Below are positions 18,502 through 33,076 of a stretch of 64,000 nt of DNA, piece after piece (the stretch's first letter is position 1; each line of letters opens with the position of its first letter). The DNA is taken from positions 124,001 to 188,000 of the forward strand of contig NC_009043.1 of the NCBI RefSeq assembly GCF_000209165.1, in the 5' to 3' direction. The position numbers and the translations under genes were made by a program. Below the pieces are notes generated by a model. That model was not told the DNA's origin. It saw nothing but the letters and a program-made list of their open reading frames with translations, and did no database searches. The DNA is from Scheffersomyces stipitis CBS 6054 (taxonomy: Eukaryota; Ascomycota; Pichiomycetes; Serinales; Debaryomycetaceae).

Positions 18502-19386
18502 ATGAGTGATAGAAGAAGACTTTTAGGTTCGGTAAATACAATTATACCGAATGTGGGTCTTTCATCAGCAGATGGAACTGCACAGCCTGCGAAGATTGAG
18601 TCTAAGACAGAGCCTAGAATCGATGGCTTAAGACCATTCTTTTTGAAGACAGGAATCATTGAAAATGCCAATGGATCGTCATATCTAGAAGTGGGCAATA
18701 ACATAATCGAAGTGCTGGTATATGGTCCACGTCCAATCAGAGGCTCTTTCATCGATAGAGCCTCTTTCTCTGTAGAGTGTAAATTTTTGCCATTCATCTC
18801 CCAGCCCAACGAGCATTTGTACAACAATACCAGCATTAGTGCCAGCTCTGCTGCAAACACCACCAACCAGACCAACGTCAACGTCAACGGCCGTACCGGC
18901 TTGACCAGCATTGAACACAAGATCTCGTCGTATATTGAGACGTCTTTGTTGCCTTCTATAGTGTTAGAAAAGTATCCCAAGTCCACCATTGACGTCTTTG
19001 TCACTATAATTTCAACAGACTCTTCACTAGGAGGGTCATATCTGGACACAAAGATGCTCAGTCTTGTCAACTGGGTGTTGAACGCTTCTTCGGTGGCTTT
19101 GGTCGACTCGGGAATCGAAGTAAAGGACGTTGTAACAAGTGGAGTAGCTCATTTGCAGAACGATGTTCTCGTTCTTGACCCTACTGAAATTCAAGAGAAG
19201 GACGAAGGGTCTGTTTCCTGTGTAGCCAGTTTCATGAACTTACGAAACGACGAAATAGTAGGGATTTGGATAGAAGGTGACCAGACAAACTTGGAGAATT
19301 CGCAGGTGGACCATTTACTCGATGGCTGTAACGATATGTCCAAGAAGGTAAGAGCCAATATCAATTCCTATTTCACCACTTCTTAA
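18502..19386 (+). CDS. MTR3: Mtr3, RNase PH-like subunit of the RNA exosome ring
   Basis: Mtr3 is a non-catalytic RNase PH-fold subunit of the exosome core, used in 3'-end processing and decay of RNA in nucleus and cytoplasm. The 294-residue protein starts MSDRRRLLG, like the yeast orthologue, and contains FFLKTGIIENANGSSYLEVG, then VYGPRPIRGSF, then EKYPKSTIDVFVTII and ALVDSGIEV, all aligning with Mtr3. An Asn/Ser/Thr-rich insert near residues 108-135 makes it longer than the 250-residue S. cerevisiae protein. The codon before VYGP is CTG (18715-18717); RNase PH relatives have a small residue there, which fits serine decoding. It converges with CHO2 over a 158-base spacer. Confidence 0.92.
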   Translation: MSDRRRLLGSVNTIIPNVGLSSADGTAQPAKIESKTEPRIDGLRPFFLKTGIIENANGSSYLEVGNNIIEVLVYGPRPIRGSFIDRASFSVECKFLPFISQPNEHLYNNTSISASSAANTTNQTNVNVNGRTGLTSIEHKISSYIETSLLPSIVLEKYPKSTIDVFVTIISTDSSLGGSYLDTKMLSLVNWVLNASSVALVDSGIEVKDVVTSGVAHLQNDVLVLDPTEIQEKDEGSVSCVASFMNLRNDEIVGIWIEGDQTNLENSQVDHLLDGCNDMSKKVRANINSYFTTS

Positions 19387-19544
19387 TAGATGAAGTTTTC
19401 ACAAATCACGTTTAATTTCCTTCTATAGTTTTATATATGCATATATAGGACTTTTAGTACCTCAAAACCATACTAATTACAATGGAGTAGAATCTCAAGC
19501 TGTAGTGCAAATGAATGTAGAAAGAAAATAGCACAATGCAAGAA

Positions 19545-22187
19545 CTAGTTCTGGATATTGGACAATTCCTCCAAAACTTTCTTGATGTGGATGATCTTGC
19601 TAGAGAGTGTAGCTACTGTGTTTGGTGCATCGTGTTGGAGGAACACCTTTGGACCAATCAGCACATTGGTAGCTTGGGAAATGATCTTACTCAACAACTT
19701 GTAAACTTCCAATACGTTGTCAGATTCGCTGGCCGCTTCTGAAATTGAATCGTCCACAGATCGCGTGTTCAACAACTTGCTGAAAAATTTGACTTGCAAA
19801 TCTTTAGCTAACTCATCTGACTTCAGGTCATCCAACGGAACAGAAACACTTGGAATTCTCACTTCAAATGGTTCACTGATGTAAGCAACATCATGCAGAC
19901 CATTCAAATGGTATCTGAATTCATAGACCCCCTCTTCCCAGAATAATTTGTTTCCAGCAAAAGTGAACTTACCGCTGGATTCCTTACAGAAAGTCCAACG
20001 ACCTGAAGAAGAAAGTAAGGTCTTATTTCTTGAGTAAGAAGTTTGGATAATTCTGTATAATCCAATCCAATCACGTTCAGAGTGGGTTTCCTTGGGTGAA
20101 GTCCATTGCACTTCGATTGGAGATCCAACATCAACGTAGTTTGGCAAGTATTCACTATCCTTTTCGGTGGTGGCTTGTAATCCACTTACATTTAACTTAT
20201 AATCTGAGTTCTCGAATGACAAACTCTGTGACAATTCGATCAACTTTTGCTTTGACAACTTGGTCTTTGACGTCTTCAATTCCTTGATAAAGTTATCCAA
20301 TGAGTCAGTGATGGTGAAAGAAGAGCTCTTTCTTCTTCTAATATTCTGGTTGTTTTCCGTGTCATTACTCAATCTTCTCAGAATCACTTCTGGAATCAAG
20401 TGCTTCTTGAATGTCTTAGTTACACCCGAATCTTGCAAAACTTCTTGTTCACCATACACCTTGATCATGTGCCACCTTTCAATAAAATTGATTCTCACAA
20501 AGTTGTTGGCAACCCACAAGAAACAGCAGACAAGATTTTCGACAGATGGAACCATAATAAACACACCCATGACGCCACAAACACCAAAAATTTGTTCTGG
20601 GTTGTTCAAGTAACGATATACACCAGCCTTGGTCAAGTGTTGCATAGAACTGTAAGACTTTGGAATAAAGAAGTCTCCGTAAAACCAGCCGAAATAGCCA
20701 ATCAGATCGATGATGGAAGAGTTGATCCAAGATTGGGTGAAAATAAGAAGCAAACCTACAAATACTCTCAAGTAGAGCCATTGACTGAACAATAGCTCAG
20801 AAGTAAATCCTTGCAAATACTGGTAAAAGTTTAAACCAAACAAGGAGGCATACGTCAAGTTGATCAATGAGTTGTAAATAACAGCCCAGTTGTTCAAAGA
20901 TTTTTCCAAAGGAATGTCGTTTGACAAATACCACTTCGTGAAGAACTTGGAATGGCTCTGTAAAGTCAAAAGAGTGTTGATCGAAAATGATTCCAATAAC
21001 TTTATTCCAACAGCTAAAAAGAAAACAAAATCGAACTTGAAGGAGCCTACGGAAAATACACGGTTACCAGCAGAAGAAGCGAAGATTGGGAGAACAAAAG
21101 CATAAGTACCCACTAATATCAAGTTCATGACATCGGAGCCTCTGAGGTAGTTGAAATTGTACAAGCCAACCAAAGGTTTCAAGTTGTCAAAGTTCTTCAA
21201 ATCTCTCAACTTCAATAATTTGAAAAGGTTGATTTGGTTTTTGGAAGGTCCGTAAATCTTGTCAATGTGAGGATTTTCAATGTAATGCAAGAAAATCATT
21301 TGTAAGAAGTGGCCGAAAATGGCAATTACCAAGACGGTGTAAGATTTGGCAATTAAGGCAAAGCCGTAATAGCCGATATAACCGACAGAGTACATTGGAT
21401 GAGGCACCATTTCGAATACACCATCAAAGATCAACTCTTCATTGTTGATTTGGCGGAAGAAGAAGTCTCCCCAATACCAAGCATAATCTTTAATGGTATT
21501 GTGGGCATTTACTTTGACCCAGAAGTTAAAAACGATAAGACCAAAACCTACGACTAATCTAGTGTTAACCAACCAGATCTTCTGGTCATGAAGGAATTCG
21601 TTGTTGTTATTGATGGCACAAGTCCAGACCACACAGATGAAGGTGACGAAATCCAGCATAAGCACCAAATCTACAAACTTTCTGAAAACCAACCAGGTGT
21701 TGAATTCTATTGGATAGCTGTCGATGTCATATTCGGCACCTCTTTGCGATTTGATTTCAGCAATGATGAATTTAGATAAGGCTGAGTTCGACTTGGCGTC
21801 GAAAAGACGAAGATTACGAGACCATTCTACCAATCTGTTATATTTGGATTGGTTGTGCAATAAGTAGCCAATTCCGAAATTGTACGACAAACGCCAGAAG
21901 ATGTAGAAGCCGATGAAAATGGGGATGCGGAGACTGTTTTCCGGAACAAGCCAGAAGACCAAGAGGTTCAGAAACAAACAGGCCAAGATGATAAACTCAA
22001 GATTCGATTTTCTCACTGTAGGATCGAAAAGAGTTTTCACCATATCGTGGGTTTCGGGAACGACAAAGGTGTCTCCCGAAAAGGTGATACCTTTGGGGCC
22101 AACCTTAGCGGAGCTGGCTGTCTTTGTTTTGGTGGCCATGCTGAACTCTGAAGCAGACGAGTTGACTTGCGTGGTGGCGCTAGACAT
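19545..22187 (-). CDS. CHO2: Phosphatidylethanolamine N-methyltransferase
   Basis: Cho2 is an ER membrane enzyme that uses S-adenosylmethionine to methylate phosphatidylethanolamine to the monomethyl form, the first step to phosphatidylcholine; Opi3 does the remaining steps. The product has 880 residues, close to the 869 of S. cerevisiae. Two similar methyltransferase-type membrane halves are visible. The first contains [28 protein letters not shown], the second [22 protein letters not shown], the usual duplicated motif of fungal Cho2. A C-terminal soluble region (about 650-880) has a GOLD/C2-like strand set including RDWIGLYRI and [13 protein letters not shown]. The N-terminal 25 residues are Ser/Thr-rich. 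The start is the ATG at 22187. I did not find a convincing inositol/choline-response element upstream. Confidence 0.96.
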   Translation of the reverse strand: MSSATTQVNSSASEFSMATKTKTASSAKVGPKGITFSGDTFVVPETHDMVKTLFDPTVRKSNLEFIILACLFLNLLVFWLVPENSLRIPIFIGFYIFWRLSYNFGIGYLLHNQSKYNRLVEWSRNLRLFDAKSNSALSKFIIAEIKSQRGAEYDIDSYPIEFNTWLVFRKFVDLVLMLDFVTFICVVWTCAINNNNEFLHDQKIWLVNTRLVVGFGLIVFNFWVKVNAHNTIKDYAWYWGDFFFRQINNEELIFDGVFEMVPHPMYSVGYIGYYGFALIAKSYTVLVIAIFGHFLQMIFLHYIENPHIDKIYGPSKNQINLFKLLKLRDLKNFDNLKPLVGLYNFNYLRGSDVMNLILVGTYAFVLPIFASSAGNRVFSVGSFKFDFVFFLAVGIKLLESFSINTLLTLQSHSKFFTKWYLSNDIPLEKSLNNWAVIYNSLINLTYASLFGLNFYQYLQGFTSELLFSQWLYLRVFVGLLLIFTQSWINSSIIDLIGYFGWFYGDFFIPKSYSSMQHLTKAGVYRYLNNPEQIFGVCGVMGVFIMVPSVENLVCCFLWVANNFVRINFIERWHMIKVYGEQEVLQDSGVTKTFKKHLIPEVILRRLSNDTENNQNIRRRKSSSFTITDSLDNFIKELKTSKTKLSKQKLIELSQSLSFENSDYKLNVSGLQATTEKDSEYLPNYVDVGSPIEVQWTSPKETHSERDWIGLYRIIQTSYSRNKTLLSSSGRWTFCKESSGKFTFAGNKLFWEEGVYEFRYHLNGLHDVAYISEPFEVRIPSVSVPLDDLKSDELAKDLQVKFFSKLLNTRSVDDSISEAASESDNVLEVYKLLSKIISQATNVLIGPKVFLQHDAPNTVATLSSKIIHIKKVLEELSNIQN

Positions 22188-23744
22188 AAAGATAGATATA
22201 TAAGGTAATCAGATCTAGGAGTGATGGGTGACTCACTGAAAAAACTGTGGAGTCGATCGGAATAGAAGCACTGGTACGAAAAGTTAACTATTCGAATAGA
22301 AACTTAGTTTGAGTCTGAATCACGGCTGGACGATATATACGAAAATATATATAGCAGCAAGCAGATGTGTACTCTGATGTGTAACAGTTAACGTTTAGGT
22401 CAGACTGCTACCGAAGTAAGTAGATTATCACACGAGTACTGGAATGCAGTCTGGGGTAGAAGACGGGTGAGACTCAGTGGTGAAAATGCGGATGCGGGAA
22501 TAACCTACCTTAGACAAGACTGTGAAGACACGATCAAATAGTAGTGAGTAGGTAGTGGCAATGCTGGTCTTTCCAAAGTGCTAGAAGAGCCACTAGAAAG
22601 AAGAATCAAAATTGTCTTTGAAACAGACAGTCACGATAGCTAGCACGAACCACAAGATACGAGTGTAGACGGGACTATGGGGAAAACAATCTGTAACACA
22701 ATCTAGACTATATCTATTAGACAATAGAACAATCTAGTGCGAAAGCGTCTGGTTAAGAAATGGGAGATCAGAATCAGTCGTTGAAGACAGAGATCAGATC
22801 GAAGAAGTAGAGTAGATTCTAACGTGTACTAGAAGATGACTCCACAAATGCAAGAGTTGGTGCCGGTTGATAAGCAGCAGCGATATCAAGTATTTAGCAG
22901 TAGCGTATAATTAGCTAGTGTTAGCAACAAAAACTTTCGTTATCAGAAAAGAAGAAGAAATAAGAAGAAAGAATTGAAACTTTCGGTATCGTGACATTCA
23001 AAGCCTAAACTTCGGGACTCGTCCAGAATTTTTCATCCAATAAAAGTAAATAGCACACGATTACTATCACTTTTTGTTGGCTGCTAAGGCTATAAGCGTT
23101 AGGGGCAAGAAATTCACATGCACTTTTTACACAATCGCCTGTGAAAAGCGTTGGGTCGATCACGTGAGCTAGACGATTGATAGGGGCAGTGGCATAGAAC
23201 GGGATCTGAATAAAGAGAGCCGAATAGAGAGATCCAAATAGAAACTGAGATGTAGTTCTTCCTTGGTAATTGTTCGGCAAGGTAAGCGTGTAGTTCTCTG
23301 ATTTAAAAATACTGAAACGAAAAAAATGAATGGCAGATTTTTCAGTATTTTGGAAGAATTATAAGATTATTTCTTCGCCTTGTAAAATCTTCTCAAAATC
23401 AATTTTATTTGGCACTTTTTACCGATTTTTTGTTCAATTTCTAGAAATTCAATCGAGTATACATCTTTGATTCAACTACTGGTCACATTTACTAATATAC
23501 CCCCATCTTCTAGTCTTTCAGTGATTCCCTTCTACATTATCACTACGACTGATGTGCACAATCTGCAGGTAATGCAACCTCTACATACGTCAAAACTTCG
23601 AATAATTACAAATGGCTGCAACAAATAAATATAATAAAACTAGATAAGAAATGCAATGGATCTAGCAATGCTAGGAAAATACTCTATAAATTCTAAGATA
23701 CACGAATGAAGCCCTAACAGCGACTGCCTTATATGGACAGCTGC
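22188..23744. other. Intergenic, CHO2 promoter and DBP2 3' end
   Basis: This is a 1.56-kb spacer. About 22250-22990 is markedly purine-rich on the plus strand, so the CHO2 leader side is pyrimidine-rich. A TCACGTGA palindrome lies near 23159-23166. AGCCCTAA, a Tbf1-like half-site, occurs near 23711. The minus-strand ORF at 23005-23280 starts only at TTG and has no recognisable family, so I did not call it a gene. Confidence 0.4.
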
Positions 23745-26741
<2,997 letters not shown>

Positions 26742-27128
26742 CTATGGTTCGGTGTTCTTGTAGCCACCGGCGCTGATCTTCTCTTCGAACTTATCACCAA
26801 TGACAGTGCACAACTCAGCCAAGTTGTCCAAACCTTGATGCAAGGCTTCCACTGCAGTTATGTTTCCGTAGGTCTGGATTCTAATGTTCAACTTGTTTTC
26901 TGAAGGATGAGGAATGGAATAACCACAGAATTCGACCTCTGGGTTCTTCATTATCATGTAACGCAAGGCATTTCCCAAAGTATGGTCTTCTTCAAGGATC
27001 TGGAAAGAAGCAGCAGTACCATCTTCTGAGGCTCCAGGCAACAACTTGATCTTGTTCAAGTCATATTCTTGTTCCTGCTGTTCGACCTGTTCATCGGCCA
27101 TATGGATATCCTCGCCAACTTCAGCCAT
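26742..27128 (-). CDS. RPC19: Rpc19 (AC19), shared subunit of RNA polymerases I and III
   Basis: AC19 pairs with AC40 as the alpha-like assembly platform of Pol I and Pol III. The 128-residue product (142 in S. cerevisiae) has an acidic N-terminus followed by the RpoA/Rpb11-type domain. The alpha motif FQILEEDHTLGNALRYMIMKNPEVEFCGYSIPHPSE is unmistakable and ends in the usual C-terminal helix with LHQGLDNLAELC. The start at 27128 gives MAEVGEDIHMADE; the second Met is ten codons in. The gene shares a divergent promoter with the coiled-coil ORF. RPC82, a Pol III-specific subunit, is also in this window but not adjacent. Confidence 0.96.
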   Translation of the reverse strand: MAEVGEDIHMADEQVEQQEQEYDLNKIKLLPGASEDGTAASFQILEEDHTLGNALRYMIMKNPEVEFCGYSIPHPSENKLNIRIQTYGNITAVEALHQGLDNLAELCTVIGDKFEEKISAGGYKNTEP

Positions 27129-27812
27129 TGTTTGTTTGTGTGTAGTGGTTAGTTGAGTTGATTACGAGATTTTGGTGAGTTTGATATTCAAAAATTTTGA
27201 GAACTCATCTTGATTTTTCAGGCGTGCACAAACCGAAATTTGCAACTTCATACAATTAAGATGGAATCATAAAGGGAAGACGATTATTACCAGCCAGAGG
27301 AATTAAATCGAAAGTTATGACAGTGAATAGAATGAAATACTTCAGCTAATGGTGATTATACAACTCATTTTGTTTTTCCTTCGAAATTGTCCTCTTTTTA
27401 TCTTACTGTATTATCCCTGCTCTTTAGGAAGAGCCAACTTAGACTGGATAACCAAGATAGGATGATTAATACTGCAAAAATGCCTCTACTAATATTCCAA
27501 AGAAGGCAAATATAGAAAGTAGTAACATTTAAATTAGAGTAATTATTAAGTTATCCCAAGATGACTTTCTGAATGGCTACTATGTCCTTAGTCTCATGGT
27601 AGCGCGCAATAATTCTTTTCGCGTTGTTTACAAATGCAATATGACCAACATATTGTACTTTTCAGGTCTCACCGGCTTCTGTTACTTCACCAATTCACCT
27701 CTTCTCATCTTTTCTCATTCCTAAAACAGTCGCCTGAACCAAACCAAAGAAGCTGGATCTTCTCTTAAGTTTGCGCTCTTGGATCAGATATAAATCTAAG
27801 CTGAATCTAACA
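27129..27812. promoter_or_regulatory. Divergent promoter RPC19 / coiled-coil gene with PAC and RRPE
   Basis: Read on the minus strand toward RPC19, GATGAG (27209-27204) is followed by AAAATTTTTG (27198-27189), a PAC core and an RRPE-like core about 60-80 bases from the RPC19 ATG. The rest of this 684-base region is AT-rich. No third gene is visible. Confidence 0.55.
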
Positions 27813-29651
27813 ATGGTAGAAGACATTTCTCAACCACTTTCAGAATCATATTACCATCTTTCACAAGATAGCGAGTCTGACTTCACGACCACGGATGAAC
27901 AGCGCGGGAATACACTACAAGGAAGCAACGATACGTCCAAGTTGCTTCAGTTGGCGAAAGTCATCGACAAGGATATCGAAGATGAGATTCCAGATCCTGA
28001 ACAAGTGAAGAAGTTTACAAATACCAAAGAGAAAGGTCCACAGAAAAGTCCACAGAATAAAAGCAACATTAGATCAAAGTCACCTTCCAGAAGTCGTGGA
28101 TTTGCAGTAATCGACAATAACGTTAAGCCAACCCTGAAAGATAGAGCAGGTTCTAATAACATGTCGTCGCTTTTCTCTTCTCATTCTACTCCACTTATTG
28201 CCAAACAAAAGTTCGATTCAAACTGGCACAAGTTCACCAAGGACTCGATATTGCCCGATATCGACGAGTCTCAGAATGGAGAACAAACCATTAATGACCT
28301 AGTGAATTCTCTCAATGCAGGTAAGATAGACAGTACCAACAAGCATAAGTATACTTTTGAGGAGCTCCTTGCTGCGTGGCTGAAACTAATGGACAGTCCC
28401 TTTGGCGGCCAAATCATACAATATTTGGAAGACATAGTAGAGAACAAGACAATTAATGGAATTGACAGACAACAAGAGACGAACAATCTATTCAAGACAC
28501 CTCTTAGAAGTCGCACAAATTCACCAGCAAACAATGAATCTTCCGATGAAGAAGACAACCTCAGCTTGCACACTCCATTGGTTGCTAATACTGAACGCAG
28601 AGCTCGTCGCATCGATCAAAATGGCAGTTTTGGACCCCAGAAGGATATAGAGCAGGACAATAATGAAGATATAGATCACGATACACCACGTACAACTCCA
28701 CCACATTCACAGGATGAGATCAATTCGAAGTTTCAATCAACGATGATAGACATCCAACCTGAATTAAACGAAAACTTGGGATCAGAAAAGGTCCGCAATT
28801 TAGAGGAAGAGATCAAAAAGTTGAAGGAGGAAGCAGAAAAGATGAAAGAAGAAAACATGTCGTTGAGAGAACAAATTTCTAAGATCGAGAATTCCAAGAT
28901 TGTGCCCGAGAAGTTAGATCTCATAGATATTACGCTTGACTCGATAGACTTTCAGGATCAAAAAGTAAGTGTTGATCCAGAGTTGCAGATATTAAAGAAC
29001 GAAAATCTGGCCCTAAAGGCTAAGAACTACAATTTGACCAAACAGGTAGACAATTTACAGAACAACTACAATGAACTTTCCAACGAAATCCGGTATGAAA
29101 GGGCCAATCAGAAATCCACCGGTCAAGACAACCGTCAAATGTGTCATCCCAAACCACAAGTGGAAGAACAAGAAACGTCAACTCCCACAAATCAGAAATT
29201 AAAGTTTGCCGAAGAAGAAATTGAAAAGTTAAAATCGGATCTTTCTAGACTCGCAAGCGAGGAAATTGGCGAGAAGAACAATTTGATAACCGAGAATACG
29301 GTGGAAGCCAGGTTTAGACAGTACTACAGCAGACTTGAGCTACACAAAGTAGACAATATGACCAAGGTGGAGATGTCCAACTTGATCAAGAACTTGATGT
29401 TATCTCTACTCATCAGTGACTTCTCCAATTTGGCGGTGAATGCAAGAAAATTCGGCCGGTTTCTCAAATTGGCACTACACTTCTTAGATAGACTCCATTC
29501 TGTTATCTACGTGCAGGGAGATCCCAACATCAAGCCATCATTCTACGTGAAGAACTCGCAAGATATCCAGGCCATGGAAAACCTTGGCCAGTGTCTCCAC
29601 GGCATGTTGGAGAACGTCGAGGTGCTTCGCACGACATCCAACGGATGGTAA
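27813..29651 (+). CDS. Unrecognised coiled-coil protein with a conserved-looking C-terminal domain
   Basis: I do not recognise this 612-residue protein. The first 330 residues are low complexity, rich in Ser, Asn, Asp and Lys, with a short basic KSPSRSRGF patch. One folded-looking segment, HKYTFEELLAAWLKLMDSPFGGQIIQYLEDIV, lies near residues 185-220. Two coiled-coil blocks follow at about 325-360 (VRNLEEEIKKLKEEAEKMK) and 395-500. The last 120 residues appear globular and helical: VEARFRQYYSRLELHKVDNM, then NLIKNLMLSLLISDF and RKFGRFLKLALHFLDRLHSVIY. The layout resembles spindle-pole, septin-associated or cytoskeletal adaptor proteins, but that is inference. The start is the ATG at 27813; the frame extends upstream only to a TTG. 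Confidence 0.75.
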   Translation: MVEDISQPLSESYYHLSQDSESDFTTTDEQRGNTLQGSNDTSKLLQLAKVIDKDIEDEIPDPEQVKKFTNTKEKGPQKSPQNKSNIRSKSPSRSRGFAVIDNNVKPTLKDRAGSNNMSSLFSSHSTPLIAKQKFDSNWHKFTKDSILPDIDESQNGEQTINDLVNSLNAGKIDSTNKHKYTFEELLAAWLKLMDSPFGGQIIQYLEDIVENKTINGIDRQQETNNLFKTPLRSRTNSPANNESSDEEDNLSLHTPLVANTERRARRIDQNGSFGPQKDIEQDNNEDIDHDTPRTTPPHSQDEINSKFQSTMIDIQPELNENLGSEKVRNLEEEIKKLKEEAEKMKEENMSLREQISKIENSKIVPEKLDLIDITLDSIDFQDQKVSVDPELQILKNENLALKAKNYNLTKQVDNLQNNYNELSNEIRYERANQKSTGQDNRQMCHPKPQVEEQETSTPTNQKLKFAEEEIEKLKSDLSRLASEEIGEKNNLITENTVEARFRQYYSRLELHKVDNMTKVEMSNLIKNLMLSLLISDFSNLAVNARKFGRFLKLALHFLDRLHSVIYVQGDPNIKPSFYVKNSQDIQAMENLGQCLHGMLENVEVLRTTSNGW

Positions 29652-31010
29652 CTATGGGATTACGTCACAGAGTAGTCACACTGCATACAGCTTTGTGAGG
29701 ATGGCTGGACGTGGGAATTGATACAGGGAACAATGACTTCTTCCTGTTTGGGCACGGGGACGACGTAGGCTTATAGACGTAACCACAATATGGTGTCAAA
29801 ATGACAGTATTATGTCGAATAGTAGATGACAGTAGAAGCGTATGAGATGATGGCTGGAGGAGGGATCACGTGAGAGAAAACGTAGATGGATGAAGATGTA
29901 AGATACTATAGAAGAATAGGAATTGAACTGGCAGCGACGGAAATGAGTTTCAGGGTCAACGACGAGGAAATAGAGTATAGTCTGCGAAGGCGTGGAGAAT
30001 CGTAGGATACGAGATCCTTGCGAATTGCCTACTGAAAGGAATAAAGAAGGGATGTTTCTGTGCTCTTTTCCAATATTCAGACCGTGCGGGTGAATTCCTC
30101 TGCAAGACTCATGACTTCAGGCAGGGAGAGACTTTGAAGCGACTCAGTGCTTGTACAGACAAGCGGAAAGCAGACAAGCAGACAAAGAAGTACAAGATAG
30201 ATGGTACAGATAGAGTACATAATCAGTAGATATTATCAGTAGTCATGTACGGCCATCTTATTGTCGTACCGATTGCCATATTGTAGAGTTCCTACAGTGC
30301 CGGCTAAGTCTAAGCCCATGGCAGCAGCAGGTATTACGTATGGAGCAGGCTTTTATCTCTCCGCTCGGATGACGTCGCCGTCATGAAATAGCAGTGAATA
30401 ATAATGGGACACTGGCAAAACTCGCGGCTTGTAGAACTGGTGGATAGCAGATGGGCTATTTCTTTTAGTGGGAAAGCTGTGGAGCTGTATTTTCGTTTTA
30501 ACAATCACTACACCTTCTACAGTGCCGCCATCCTCTCTGTAGCTCCATATAGACCTCATACTCTCCAGCAGCCAGGCTAGCGTCCCAGTACATCTCTCGC
30601 TAGCACCGCACCTCTCAACCCCATTCTTGGTCCACAAACACTCGCACACATCTCGTGCCTGAAATTCGTGAATGACATAATCCATCACTAGATCATGAGC
30701 AATAACAAAGACCAAGTACAAGAATAAGAGTAGAACAAAGTAACTTATCCAATTTACTATACTTCCTATACATTCAATACAACCCACACACCCTATATTT
30801 TTGTGCTAGGGCTACACTCTCCTATATCACCGTCGTAGCCTCCATTCACCATCCATTCACCGAACCCAGAGTCACATAGTCGCACTTCCGATAGCATCCC
30901 ACTATCAAGCATCTTTTTTCTGGAGGTGAAACCCAGTGGAAGCTGTACTCGTTTCCCATTCCAGCTTCTTATCCCAGAGCTGCGCTACTCAACATCCCAG
31001 TCTCCTCGCC
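29652..31010. other. Long 5' region of the AZF1-like gene
   Basis: This is a 1.36-kb spacer. It has a TCACGTGA palindrome at about 29865-29872, repeated AGACAAGC units near 30160-30185, and CTACAGTGCCG occurring twice (about 30291 and 30518). A TAGGGCTA element lies near 30806, a Tbf1-like half-site. I see no ATG in the last 200 bases before the start, consistent with an unobstructed leader. The opposite-strand ORF at 30353-30787 has no family features. Confidence 0.4.
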
Positions 31011-33044
31011 ATGGGCAAGTCTGCCGTGTCGTCCTCCTCGTCCCGACTCCACCAGCGAACCCCAGCCTCCGGCTCAGCTTCAGGCTCCGGCCCAATTCCA
31101 GGCTCTGCACTTTCCCACTCCTCATCAAGCCATACTTCTGAATCCGCGGACCCCTCAGCTGCACGCAACTCGTTGGCTCAGTCGAACTTTCTCTTCAATC
31201 CCGGCCGCCAGGACTCCATCTCCTCGTTGTTGAACAACTACCAGACCTCATCATCGGGTGCCTATACCCTCACTGGTAGGACCATGCGGTCGCAGAACCA
31301 AAACGCGAACCAAAACCAGAACCAAAACCAAATTCAAAACCAAAATGAAAACCAGAATCAAAGTCATGATAATCAAATGAATCGTAACCAGCACTCGGCA
31401 TCTCAATTACCACCGTCTCAGTCCCAACAATCCCATCTAGACTCTTCCTCCTATCCCAGCTACTATCTAAACCATCGCGACTCTCAGATACCCATCAGAC
31501 CCCGTGGAGATAGCATCTTCCTACCGCCTCCCATCTCGTCTCTGCACCCTTACGATGGCGGAATGGCTCCAGGTGGTTCAAGCCAGCTGACGCTCAACGT
31601 CTCAAATCCGTACTCATCAAGATCAAACAGCATTTTCAGCTCGTTGATCCAGATCCCGGGCTCGGCCCGAAACTCCATCAGCGAGGGTGGTGGATCTGCC
31701 ACAACAAATAAGGGCTACAATTCTGCTGGCGGAACAGCTTCTATCTCCAACAACTCATCAAGTCATAACCAATCCAATCACAGTACCGGTAACAATAACA
31801 ACCTAAACCTTAACGTAAACACGAGTGGTAACAGTAACAATAACAACAACAATAGTAATAGTAGTGCCAATGCCGTTTCCAGCTCGGCTATTCCTTCGGG
31901 CAGCAACAACAGCAACAACTCAAACTCAAGTGGGGCCTCCGTAGAGGTACCCATGAGAGGAAGGCTGTTGTCGATATTTCCCTCGCTTTCTCAGGGAATG
32001 CCAGAAGTGATATCGCTAGAAGACATCGAAAATCTCCTAAGCAAAGAGAGCTTAGGTAACATCTTGGCCTGGAACCAGCAGCAACAACAACAGCAACAGG
32101 ATCCCAAGACCCCCGCTGGAGCCAGATCCAAGTTTGGCTCGCTAGACATGTCGATCTGGAACGATAACAGCAACAACGGCAATAATGTTAGCAGCCAGTC
32201 TATGGCAGGCTATGGTTCCATTGGAGGTTTCAATGGCAGTTTGAGTGATTTCATAGCGGGCATGATTTCCAATGGCAGCATAGATTTGAGTAACATGAGC
32301 AACGAACAGCGCCGTGACTCGATCTTGAAGATCATCAGCGATCTGCAAAACTTGCGTAATCAGAGAATCCCCAGCGATGGTGCCAGTGACAAAAACCCCA
32401 ACTCAAGGATTTCCATTGGTACAGACAACAGTGGCGCTTCAATGGGTGGTACGACGTTGCGTGAAGATATCTTCGACCACAACAAATTTTCCGTAGGATC
32501 TCGTAGCAAAGATATGAAGGATAATCGTAGCAGTAACGTGGAAGCAAGAACGAGTCCTGGCAACAATGCTAACTTGAATGTACCAGGTAACCACAAGGGC
32601 CATCTTTCACCAACTTCGTCCATGTCTTCTCGATCCTCTGCTAAGTACAACGATGAACCACAACTGCCAAAGACTTCTCCTACTGGCTACACCATAAATA
32701 TGAACACTCGTCAAGGTCAGATTCCTCCACAACAGCAAGAAATGCAACTGCCTAACCAGCACTTGTTGCCCCAGCCGCCTATTCCATCGCAGCGCATATT
32801 CCAAAACTACCAAAATGTGTCTCTCCAGAACCAGAACCCCAACCAGAGTCAGGTTCAGGCGAACCAAAATCTTCAATTCCAAACGTACGCAAACCCAGCT
32901 CAAGGCTCAATGAACTTTGGTAACACTTTGCTGCCTGGAATAACAATGAGGAATCAGCTACCAGCACAGCAACAATCTAACTACTATACAAACTCACAAC
33001 CAGCACAATTGCCATATCAACAACAACAGCAGCAGCAACAACAA

Positions 33045-33076
<32 letters not shown>

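Noticed and set aside
23005..23280. 91-codon minus-strand ORF between CHO2 and DBP2
   Set aside because: It begins only at TTG and no family is recognisable.
30353..30787. 144-codon minus-strand ORF upstream of AZF1
   Set aside because: Erratic composition and no homology I can recall; it lies in a promoter-type region.
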